A DNA stretch of 31,433 nucleotides from a virus. Each line of letters opens with the position of its first letter. Position 1 is the stretch's first letter. Under the pieces are notes generated by a model. That model was given only the letters and a program-made list of their open reading frames with translations. It ran no database searches and was not told the origin of the DNA. The position numbers and the translations under genes are program-made. The DNA lies in IMG/VR virus record IMGVR_UViG_3300025168_000378, positions 1-31,433 of that record. One strand, given 5' to 3'. Below are positions 1-7,038 of the stretch, in pieces.

Positions 1-2
1 CA

Positions 3-227
3 AGTTTATTGACTGAAGTAGATGCAGAGGGAAACCCTGTATGCGACTTTTCACAAATCGTAGAGGATAGTCCTGCAACTGTAAGAAAGTCTTTAGATGG
101 TACATTATTTATTGCTAAATTTATGGGCGAAACTCCTACTTTTTTAGAGGGCTTAGACCAATATACTCACGAAGAGATATTAGCAATAGTAAGAGGTACT
201 GATTGGACACCTGAAAATCCTGAGTAA
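3..227 (+). CDS. Small phage protein, 5' end probably outside the window
   Basis: The frame is open to the left edge and ends at TAA 225-227, one base before the ATG of the next gene. The only start inside the window is TTG at 9, giving 72 residues, so the true start may lie upstream. The protein is acidic and soluble, with no membrane segment and no motif I recognise. It lies directly upstream of the terminase genes on the same strand, so a role in packaging or virion assembly is possible, but that is inferred from position only. Confidence 0.6.
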   Translation, partial: SLLTEVDAEGNPVCDFSQIVEDSPATVRKSLDGTLFIAKFMGETPTFLEGLDQYTHEEILAIVRGTDWTPENPE

Positions 228-228
228 T

Positions 229-921
229 ATGCCTTGTTTAGAATGTGAAAACGGATTATGGAGATTTGGAGAAAGTGGCAAGTGCCAATATTCTTCAAAG
301 TCTGAGTGCGAAACTGCTAATGCTGATTATTATGCAGAAGAAACATATAACGACTATCCACAATCTGCAACTAACAATGCTAAAAAAGCTATAAAGTATA
401 AAGAAGAAAACGGTAGTTCTTGTGGGACTAACGTAGGGTGGACTCGTGCAGGCCAATTAGCAAGAAAAGAAAAACTTTCAAGAAGCACTATTGCTCGTAT
501 GGCTTCTTTTAAGAGACATCAACAACACAAAGACGTTCCATACGACGAAGGCTGTGGAGGTATAATGTGGGATTGTTGGGGAGGAACAAGTGGAATTAAT
601 TGGGCAATAAAAAAGTTAGAGCAAATAGATAAAAATAATAATATGGCAGAAAAGAAAAAGTATTACGGAGACGAAGAACACGATTATCATTTTAACTTTA
701 CTACTGATATGATGGAAAAATTACATTCAGAAGGAGAATTAGAAGTAAGAGTTGAAGAAGATGGTAGAGAAATGTTAATTTTATTTACCTTTGAGGGTGG
801 TCGTAAAGAAGAAGAAGAAGTAATAATTGATAAAAATGACGACAAGATGATTACTTCAATGTTAGATGAAGAATTAGATGAGTATATCAATAAATTAACA
901 GACTCTATTAAACAACTGTAA
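229..921 (+). CDS. Conserved Bacteroidota-phage domain protein with acidic C-terminal half
   Basis: 230 residues in two parts. Residues about 40-135 contain YPQSATNNAKKAI, CGTNVGWTRAGQLA, SRSTIARMASFKRH and CGGIMWDCWGGTSGINWA. I associate this pattern (NNAK, GxxRAxQLA, IxRMxSxxRH, CGxxxWxxWGG) with a conserved domain near head or terminase genes in Bacteroidota phages; its biochemical function is not known to me. The N-terminus has CLEC and further cysteines that might bind metal. Residues about 140-230 are highly charged and predicted helical. An internal in-frame ATG near residue 138 (MAEKKKYYGDEE) could start a separate short product. The stop overlaps the next ATG by one base, implying translational coupling with the terminase genes. 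Confidence 0.75.
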   Translation: MPCLECENGLWRFGESGKCQYSSKSECETANADYYAEETYNDYPQSATNNAKKAIKYKEENGSSCGTNVGWTRAGQLARKEKLSRSTIARMASFKRHQQHKDVPYDEGCGGIMWDCWGGTSGINWAIKKLEQIDKNNNMAEKKKYYGDEEHDYHFNFTTDMMEKLHSEGELEVRVEEDGREMLILFTFEGGRKEEEEVIIDKNDDKMITSMLDEELDEYINKLTDSIKQL

Positions 922-1325
922 TGTCAGACGAAGAAAGAAAAAAGTTACAAGAAAAAAACATTAATAAACTCAATCCATATAAGGATAGAGTAAAAAAATA
1001 TTTTCCTAATGGTGGGGAGATTTGTACTGAAGGTAGAAAAAAAGGAACAAAAATAGTTAGAAAAACTACGCAAATTAGCAGAAATGCCTTAACTTGGGCG
1101 TTAGAAGGACATTCAACAAAAATTAGAATGGCATTAGATTCTTTATTTGCTGAAAATCCTGAAGCATATATTAACGCTGTATCTAAATTGCTTAATTACA
1201 CAGTTCCAAAGCTTTCTTCTTCAGAGATAAACGATAACACAACCAAGAAAGTCAAAATTGAACTTAATGATGATGTAAGCATTGAAGATTTAAGAGCAAA
1301 AATTGACGAAATTGACAACAACTGA
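921..1325 (+). CDS. terS: Terminase small subunit (putative)
   Basis: 134 residues. Terminase small subunits recognise the packaging site and recruit the large subunit. Support is mainly position (directly before and overlapping the large subunit by 23 bases), size, and a C-terminal half containing PEAYINAVSKLLNYTVPKL, typical of the helical region in phage small terminases. The N-terminus is very basic with RKKGTKIVRKT, suited to DNA binding. Translation is probably coupled to the gene before (shared base at 921) and to the large subunit after it. A small DNA-binding packaging accessory protein is the alternative. Confidence 0.7.
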   Translation: MSDEERKKLQEKNINKLNPYKDRVKKYFPNGGEICTEGRKKGTKIVRKTTQISRNALTWALEGHSTKIRMALDSLFAENPEAYINAVSKLLNYTVPKLSSSEINDNTTKKVKIELNDDVSIEDLRAKIDEIDNN

Positions 1326-2757
1326 TAACGCACTTAAGTTTGCATTAGAAAAAAAGATTTGCGAACTTTCATTCTACGAATTCTTTAAACAAGCTTGGCA
1401 CATTGTTGAACCTTCTATTGAGCTATCTACTAATTGGCATCATAAATATCTGTGTGACTTATTACAAGAAGAAGCAGAAAGAATAATTGACAATAAACCA
1501 AAGACAAAGGACATTGTAATCAACATACCCTTTCGTTCTACCAAATCACTTTTAGTTACTGTTATGTTTCCTGTATGGGCTTGGATTAAGAATCCTAAGT
1601 TTAGATTTATAACAGCATCATATTCAGCAGAATTATCTATAGAACACGCTACAAGAAGTAGAGATGTAATAAACTCTGAGTGGTTTAAAGACAGGTGGTC
1701 AGATGTGTTTCATATTAAGAGAGACCAAAACTTAAAAGCAAGATACGAGAATAACTTTTTAGGAGTAAGAAGGGCGACATCAGTTGGGGGTACGGTAACA
1801 GGGCAGGGGGGAGATTTTCTATTGGTAGATGACCCTGTATCACCTCAACACGCTGCTTCAGAAGTAGAAAGAGAAAATGCTAACGAATGGTACAGAACAA
1901 CATTCTATTCTCGTTTAAATAACCCATTAACAGGAGTTAGAATTGTTATTATGCAGAGAATACACGATAACGATTTAAGTGGCTTCTTGTTAAGTGGTGG
2001 TGAAAGTAGATTAAAATACAAACACATTTGCATACCTGCAGAATTATCTGATGATTTAAAGCCTAAAATACTAAAAGACAACTATGATGAAGATGGTTTG
2101 TTTTGGACAGATAGATTTAGTAGAAGTATTTTAGATGATTATAAGCAGGCTTTAGGAAGCTATGGATATGCAGGTCAGCTTATGCAGACACCTACACCTT
2201 TAAATTCAGGTATGATAAGGTCAGATTGGTTTAAAATAGATTTATTTAAGCATACTACAGAGCATACAACAGTAGATTTTGTTATAGACCCTGCATATAC
2301 AGCAAATGAGAAGAATGACCCTTCAGCTATGCTTGCCTATACATATAAAGATAATAAGTGGCAAATAATAGATTGTGTGAATGTATATAAAGAATTTCCT
2401 GATTTAGTTAAGTTTATACCTCAATGGGTAGCTAAAAATGGATATACGAACAGAAGTAGAGTATATGTAGAGCCTAAAGCGTCAGGAAAATCTATTGTGC
2501 AGACATTAAAAAAAGAAACAGGCTTAAACGTAAGAGAAGACAAGCCACCATCAAAAGATAAGGTAGCAAGAGTGCAAGATATAAGTGCTTCTTTAGAGAC
2601 AGGAAGGGTTAGTTTATTGAAGGGAGATTGGAACGAAGAATTTTTACAACAGCTAGTTAAATTTCCATCAGCTAAACACGACGATATGGTAGATTGTTTG
2701 GTAATGGCAATCAATAAACATATGTGGAACAACTCTAAAATATTATATTTTTCCTAA
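1303..2757 (+). CDS. terL: Terminase large subunit, ATPase plus nuclease
   Basis: 484 residues; the motor that pumps DNA into the prohead and cuts it. The ATPase half has a degenerate Walker A, IPFRSTKS (about 75-82), a Walker B, FLLVDDP (about 172-178, acidic pair 176-177), and a coupling-type segment MQRIHDNDL (about 218-225). The C-terminal RNase H-like nuclease shows DFVIDPAY (Asp 329), VYVEPKASGKS (Glu 390) and KHDDMVD (Asp 460, 461 and 464), the expected acidic metal-binding cluster. Length is normal. No ATG is available; TTG at 1303 or 1312 must start it, both inside the small-subunit gene, so it is probably translationally coupled. It is followed by about 70 non-coding bases with a hairpin. 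Confidence 0.95.
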   Translation: MTKLTTTDNALKFALEKKICELSFYEFFKQAWHIVEPSIELSTNWHHKYLCDLLQEEAERIIDNKPKTKDIVINIPFRSTKSLLVTVMFPVWAWIKNPKFRFITASYSAELSIEHATRSRDVINSEWFKDRWSDVFHIKRDQNLKARYENNFLGVRRATSVGGTVTGQGGDFLLVDDPVSPQHAASEVERENANEWYRTTFYSRLNNPLTGVRIVIMQRIHDNDLSGFLLSGGESRLKYKHICIPAELSDDLKPKILKDNYDEDGLFWTDRFSRSILDDYKQALGSYGYAGQLMQTPTPLNSGMIRSDWFKIDLFKHTTEHTTVDFVIDPAYTANEKNDPSAMLAYTYKDNKWQIIDCVNVYKEFPDLVKFIPQWVAKNGYTNRSRVYVEPKASGKSIVQTLKKETGLNVREDKPPSKDKVARVQDISASLETGRVSLLKGDWNEEFLQQLVKFPSAKHDDMVDCLVMAINKHMWNNSKILYFS

Positions 2758-2763
2758 AATTTC

Positions 2764-2775
2764 TTGGATTTCCAA
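2764..2775 (+). repeat. Short inverted repeat downstream of terL
   Basis: TTGGA at 2764-2768 and TCCAA at 2771-2775 form a small perfect inverted repeat just after the terL stop. There is no T tract after it, so it is a weak candidate terminator or operator half-site. It is listed because it shares this short gap with a stronger hairpin. Confidence 0.3.
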
Positions 2776-2802
2776 AAACTTCTAGTATAGTAATTAAAAA
2801 AA

Positions 2803-2826
2803 TCTTATAATTGCGAAATTATAAGA
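2803..2826 (+). promoter_or_regulatory. Ten-bp hairpin with GCGA tetraloop just before a start codon
   Basis: TCTTATAATT (2803-2812) and AATTATAAGA (2817-2826) are perfect reverse complements around GCGA, a GNRA-class tetraloop. The stem ends five bases before the ATG at 2832. No T tract follows, so it is not an intrinsic terminator. It could mask or present the start, act as an RNase processing site between terL and the tail operon, or be a DNA operator (a near-palindrome). Confidence 0.6.
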
Positions 2827-2831
2827 ATAAT

Positions 2832-3260
2832 ATGAAGCTGCAAAGTATAAATGAAGAACACGAAGTCTTAATAAGGCGTTATGTAAACTTTATTAAAGGT
2901 GTGGCATACGAAGCTACTGAAGATTGTGAGTATGGTAAGTTTGATGACTATAATGATATTTTAAAAAACATTATTAAGTACACAAATGAGTTTCAAGAAA
3001 TTATTGAACACAATAATAAAACAAAAGAATGGGTGTTTATGTCACCTAATCTAATGTTATACTCTTGTATGGGTTTTTTGACAGGAATAAAAAATAAATA
3101 TAATGATGATAAGATTGATTATTTATCAGAAATACTTTTTGAAAAAACAATAGAAGTTGTAGAAAGAACCTCAGCAATAATTGAAAATTTAGAATACGAG
3201 CAATCTAAAAAAGAAAAAATAGAACTTATAAAAATAAAAAGAAATGAGCATAGTAATTAG
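2832..3260 (+). CDS. Hypothetical protein, helical, start of tail module
   Basis: 142 residues from ATG 2832, chosen over a TTG at 2811 that lies inside the hairpin stem. The protein looks alpha-helical, with a lysine-rich C-terminus (EQSKKEKIELIKIKRNE) and no membrane segment. I do not recognise the family. It overlaps the next gene by 17 bases. Its position between terL and the chaperone-like gene suggests a tail or neck assembly role, inferred from context only. Confidence 0.65.
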   Translation: MKLQSINEEHEVLIRRYVNFIKGVAYEATEDCEYGKFDDYNDILKNIIKYTNEFQEIIEHNNKTKEWVFMSPNLMLYSCMGFLTGIKNKYNDDKIDYLSEILFEKTIEVVERTSAIIENLEYEQSKKEKIELIKIKRNEHSN

Positions 3261-3945
3261 TCTAAAGCAAGGTGATGAGCAGAGAGATGTTACAATCCCA
3301 ACAGAATGGAAGGATATGACATTAGAATATTGGTGTGGAATGACAACAATAATTAAATCACATTTTGATAGAGCTAAACTAAGAAGAAACTCACAAAATG
3401 AAAAGCAAGAAGAAATAGACCATACTGTAGAGTATTTAGAATTTGTAGATAATCAATTAGAGGATTTTCAAAATATACAAATGAATAGAGATTTGTTTGG
3501 CTATATGACAGGCTTAGACAAAGAATCTATGAAGCTAATAGATATTGATAGCGTAAATAAGGTTATAAGCGTTTTAGATGGTCTTGTAGAGGAATACAAG
3601 CCAAAAGGTATGCGTTCTTTTGAGTGTGAAGGAGAAACATACTTTTTTCCATCAGAATTTTTAAGACAAAATACTTATGGAGATTATATAGAGGCTACAC
3701 AGCTTGAGATGTATATAGAATCAATGAAACACGGTAAGTTTGATGTATTGCCTGAGCAGATGGCTATATTATGCAGAAAATTAGAAGAAGAATATGATGA
3801 TGATGTTATTCCTCAAAAAACAGAAATGTTTAAGAAGTTAACAATGGACGTCGTTTGGGAGTTCGGTTTTTTTTTGACTCAGCAAAACATAAAATTAGCG
3901 AAACTTTCAAATATGTATTCGGTGAAAAAAGAGCTAGCGAAATGA
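3244..3945 (+). CDS. Tail assembly chaperone, upstream frame (putative)
   Basis: 233 residues. Tail assembly chaperones coat the tape measure protein while the tail tube polymerises. The central part (MKHGKFDVLPEQMAILCRK, about 159-178) and the C-terminal DVVWEFGFFLT resemble the pattern of an LP-type segment followed by a terminal FFL seen in phage tail chaperones. Nine T residues (3867-3875) code for the GFFL segment near the end, and an open -1 frame starts there, as in gpG/gpGT-type chaperone pairs. The stop TGA (3943-3945) overlaps an ATG at 3942. The tape measure gene is 6.6 kb downstream, farther than usual. The call rests on layout and short motifs. Confidence 0.6.
   Translation: MSIVISLKQGDEQRDVTIPTEWKDMTLEYWCGMTTIIKSHFDRAKLRRNSQNEKQEEIDHTVEYLEFVDNQLEDFQNIQMNRDLFGYMTGLDKESMKLIDIDSVNKVISVLDGLVEEYKPKGMRSFECEGETYFFPSEFLRQNTYGDYIEATQLEMYIESMKHGKFDVLPEQMAILCRKLEEEYDDDVIPQKTEMFKKLTMDVVWEFGFFLTQQNIKLAKLSNMYSVKKELAK
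3867..3875 (+). promoter_or_regulatory. Candidate -1 frameshift slippery site
   Basis: Nine consecutive T. In the frame of the 3244 gene, positions 3867-3873 read T_TTT_TTT, a perfect heptamer for simultaneous -1 slippage. The -1 frame continues open from here to 4178. Slippage would give a fusion of about 311 residues. No downstream pseudoknot was worked out. Confidence 0.55.
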
Positions 3946-4178
3946 TAGTAAAGACCAAAAGCCTATATGACATATATGTAAAGCCATTTGGTTGGCTTAA
4001 CAGCCTTTATATGCTTGCTGAGAAGGGTATATTTAAAACAGAAGGTGTAAATGGTATAGATAGTGTTAAGAATACTAACTTATACAAGGTTTTAAGCTAT
4101 CTAAGTTGGATAACAGCTAAAAACGAATACGAATCTAAGGTGCAAGAAAAAATACACAATCCAAATAAAATAACTTAA
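3942..4178 (+). CDS. Tail assembly chaperone, downstream frame (putative; frameshift product or separate small protein)
   Basis: As an independent gene it starts at ATG 3942 (ATGA overlap with the preceding stop) and encodes 78 residues. The frame is also open back through the poly-T slippery site at 3867-3875, so it may instead be read as the T part of a -1 frameshifted fusion. It is a small helical protein with YDIYVKPFGWLNSLYMLAEKG and LSYLSWITAKNEYE; no membrane segment is obvious. Its stop overlaps the next ATG by one base. Both expression modes are plausible and are not exclusive. Confidence 0.6.
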   Translation: MIVKTKSLYDIYVKPFGWLNSLYMLAEKGIFKTEGVNGIDSVKNTNLYKVLSYLSWITAKNEYESKVQEKIHNPNKIT

Positions 4179-5317
4179 TGGCAATAAGACTAACAGACAT
4201 AGTAACAGTAATGAAAAGCAAATGGACTTATGGGGATAAGTTTTTTGGCTATACAGAAGAATTTAATGATAATCATAATACTCAATATCCATCAATACTA
4301 ATAACTCCACCATCTTCAGTATTTCCTGAAGTATCTTTAGATAATGGTTGGGAGCTTTACACTTTTGAAATATATTTTTCTGATTTATACAACAGGACAG
4401 CACAAGCAAATGTTAATTTAGACCAAAGATGGGATAACTTGCAAGACTTGGGTAATGAGTGGTTAGATATGTTTTTAAAAAATTATCAAGATGACATTGT
4501 TACAGGATTTTTAGAAGGCGAAGATGTTTCTGTAGAAAGAGTTAAAGAGGTTGCTAATGACCAATTAATTCAAATAAGAATGACTTTTACTTGGAAGGTA
4601 TTTAGCAAATGCTTTAGACCTCAATCTGTTTACCCTACAGACGTAGCTAATCTTGTAACTTGGTTAAGAGCAGATAGCGGATTGACCTTTGACATACCTA
4701 CTAAAAAGATTTCTGCTTGGGCAGACTATTCAGGAAGCTATAATAATTTAATACAAGCAACAAAAACTAAACAACCTTTAAGATATACTTATGATGGTGC
4801 TAATGATAAATCAAGAGTAGAGTTTAATGGCACAACAGATTTATTTAATTCTGTAAACAATATACCTATAACATCTGATTTTACAATATTTCAAGTAAGT
4901 AAAAATAGCGGTAATGCATCATCAGATATTTTAAGTTATACAAATTCAGGTAAAATTATAAAATTGTCTTATGCTGCTAATTCAGAATTAGTTGCACAAG
5001 TAAGTGATGGAACAACATCAATAGACGTAACGCTAACAAGCTCTAATGCTTCTAATTATCATATAGGAACATACAGACTACATAACAAAAGATTATATGT
5101 AGACTATGATTCTTTAGGAAGCTCATTGTCAACAAGTGTGCAAGAGTCTGCATATGATAATTCTACAACATTTAATGATGCGGCATATACAATAAGTAGT
5201 GCAACATCACCTATTAATGCTAACTTACAAGAGTTTATAATATTTAACGCATCATTAGACGATTATACTATAGGACAAATAAAAAGTTATTTAAACAAGA
5301 AATACAATATATATTAA
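4178..5317 (+). CDS. Tail completion-like domain fused to LamG/concanavalin A-like domain
   Basis: 379 residues in two parts. Residues about 1-145 (YPSILITPPSSVFPE, then WELYTFEIYFSD and DQRWDNLQDLGNEWLDMF) look like a small alpha/beta tail-completion or tail-terminator domain. From about 155 the sequence changes to LVTWLRADSGL, ISAWADYSGSYNNLIQA, KSRVEFNGT, DFTIFQVSK and a C-terminal LQEFIIFNASLDD, the signature order of a concanavalin A-like lectin/glucanase (LamG-type) domain. Such domains bind glycans on virion surfaces. The fusion suggests a structural tail protein displaying a carbohydrate-binding module. The lectin-like fold is the firmer call; the N-terminal assignment is tentative. 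Confidence 0.7.
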   Translation: MAIRLTDIVTVMKSKWTYGDKFFGYTEEFNDNHNTQYPSILITPPSSVFPEVSLDNGWELYTFEIYFSDLYNRTAQANVNLDQRWDNLQDLGNEWLDMFLKNYQDDIVTGFLEGEDVSVERVKEVANDQLIQIRMTFTWKVFSKCFRPQSVYPTDVANLVTWLRADSGLTFDIPTKKISAWADYSGSYNNLIQATKTKQPLRYTYDGANDKSRVEFNGTTDLFNSVNNIPITSDFTIFQVSKNSGNASSDILSYTNSGKIIKLSYAANSELVAQVSDGTTSIDVTLTSSNASNYHIGTYRLHNKRLYVDYDSLGSSLSTSVQESAYDNSTTFNDAAYTISSATSPINANLQEFIIFNASLDDYTIGQIKSYLNKKYNIY

Positions 5318-5319
5318 TT

Positions 5320-7038
5320 ATGGCAAGATATAAAGGAACAATAATTGCAGGGATACAGCCTTTTGACACAGCTACTTCTAACTTAGCTAATATGAGTTAT
5401 AATTGGAGGGCAAACTATCTAAAGAGTGCGCATACACAAATGCGTTATCAAGTAATATGGAACGGATTAAAAGATGATGAAACTCCTTCGGCTAGTAATT
5501 TTAACTCAAGTAATAATAAAGGAGATATTGTAAATATAGTTTTTAAAATATATGCTACCACTCAATACCCATATCCTGTTACAAATTCAGGGTGGGATTT
5601 AATAGCAACAATAAAAAAATCAAGAGATTTAGCAAACAAAAACTATTTAGCAGGTCAGCCTGCCTTACCAAATCAAAGGTTTACTATAGATATTAGCGCT
5701 TTATGTCAAGACTTGCTTTCTTATAGTTTAGTTCCAATTAAAAAAGGTACTTGGCAAAGTTCTTATTGGGGGGGTATGAATGGAGGAACAGCAGTTCAAG
5801 ATAATGTTACAGAAACAATTAGTAATTATAATGTAACTCCAAATGGCACATATAGGCATATTTTAGTAGAGGCCATTCCTGAGGTTATATTAGCTAATGG
5901 AACTATACAAGAAGTCTCAGGTCAAGGTTATTTATCATTTAATAAAATTGCTGTTATAAATTCTGTTGCTCAATTTGAGAAAGATGCAATATATTATAAC
6001 CTAAAATATATAGTACAAAAATCTTTGTCTAACACAAACAATCCTAAAGGATTTATGAGCTTATGTCCTAATTTTACTCAAACAACTAATGTGCCATTTT
6101 TAAAACAAGTAAGAGAAGATGAAGAAGCTGAGTGGTTATATTGGTGGCAAAAAAATATGGGTAATTCAGGAGACCAAACAGAAAAAGCAAGATTAAAAGT
6201 AGAAACATATTTAAGTAATGGCTCTGCTCAAAACACAATGTATTTAACTGATTTTAATTCTAATTTAGACACAGAAGTACAAGGAACAACAGTTTTTAGA
6301 TTAAATCAAAATAGAGTATGCGTGCAAAATGTTTCGCCTACTTACATAAATGCTAATGCTGTAGATAACTCAGGAAGTACAATTACAAATCAAATAGATA
6401 GCTCTACATCATATTACAAAATACATTTACAATATACAAGTCAGACAAGCGCTGTTATTAGAGCAACAGAATATAGATATTTTGGTATAGATAGAGAAAC
6501 TGCTAATATACCTTATGGCTTTGTAAGATTTTATTGGTTAAATAGAATTGGCGGTATAGATAGTTATACAGCTAAAAGATATGTAACAGAAAGTTTGTCT
6601 GCAAACAAGTCTACAATAGAAACAAAATCTGCAGATAGGACTTGGTATCAAGATGACCAATTATTAGGAGGAACCGCTGTCAATAATGACAACTACATAT
6701 CCAATACAATGAGGGGTGGTAATTTATATAAAGGAGGTAGAGAAGTTCTTAATGTAACAGCACAAAGAAATAATAGTGTGTTTACAGAGCCTTTAAACAA
6801 ACAAACTGCAGAATGGCTAGAAGAAATTATAACATCACCAAATGTTTGGATAGAGATGGATACAGAAGCAACAGCTAGAGGCAATACTGTAAACCCTTTT
6901 CAAAGACCATCAACTAAAGAATACATACCTGTAGTTATAACTAACAACGAGGTAGAGACATTAAATCAAGAATCAGGTTTAGTAAAGTTTAATTTAGAAT
7001 ATACTTTAGCTCATAAAGTACAAACACAAAGAAACTAA
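5320..7038 (+). CDS. Large tail or baseplate protein, unknown function
   Basis: 572 residues, rich in Asn, Thr, Ser and Tyr, with no signal peptide or membrane segment: typical of a beta-rich virion protein. It sits two bases after the lectin-fusion gene and overlaps the next large tail gene by one base. Near the C-terminus TSPNVWIEMDTEA and YIPVVITNNEVETLNQE resemble a folded beta domain ending in EYTLAHKVQTQRN. I do not recognise a named family. A distal tail or receptor-associated role is the likeliest reading from its position. Confidence 0.65.
   Translation: MARYKGTIIAGIQPFDTATSNLANMSYNWRANYLKSAHTQMRYQVIWNGLKDDETPSASNFNSSNNKGDIVNIVFKIYATTQYPYPVTNSGWDLIATIKKSRDLANKNYLAGQPALPNQRFTIDISALCQDLLSYSLVPIKKGTWQSSYWGGMNGGTAVQDNVTETISNYNVTPNGTYRHILVEAIPEVILANGTIQEVSGQGYLSFNKIAVINSVAQFEKDAIYYNLKYIVQKSLSNTNNPKGFMSLCPNFTQTTNVPFLKQVREDEEAEWLYWWQKNMGNSGDQTEKARLKVETYLSNGSAQNTMYLTDFNSNLDTEVQGTTVFRLNQNRVCVQNVSPTYINANAVDNSGSTITNQIDSSTSYYKIHLQYTSQTSAVIRATEYRYFGIDRETANIPYGFVRFYWLNRIGGIDSYTAKRYVTESLSANKSTIETKSADRTWYQDDQLLGGTAVNNDNYISNTMRGGNLYKGGREVLNVTAQRNNSVFTEPLNKQTAEWLEEIITSPNVWIEMDTEATARGNTVNPFQRPSTKEYIPVVITNNEVETLNQESGLVKFNLEYTLAHKVQTQRN

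Noticed and set aside
2421-2732. Minus-strand open frames opposite terL, and similar ones opposite other genes (for example 687-890, 8378-8647, 16224-16586, 19423-19794)
   Set aside because: They are shadows of strongly supported + strand genes and have no recognisable motifs.
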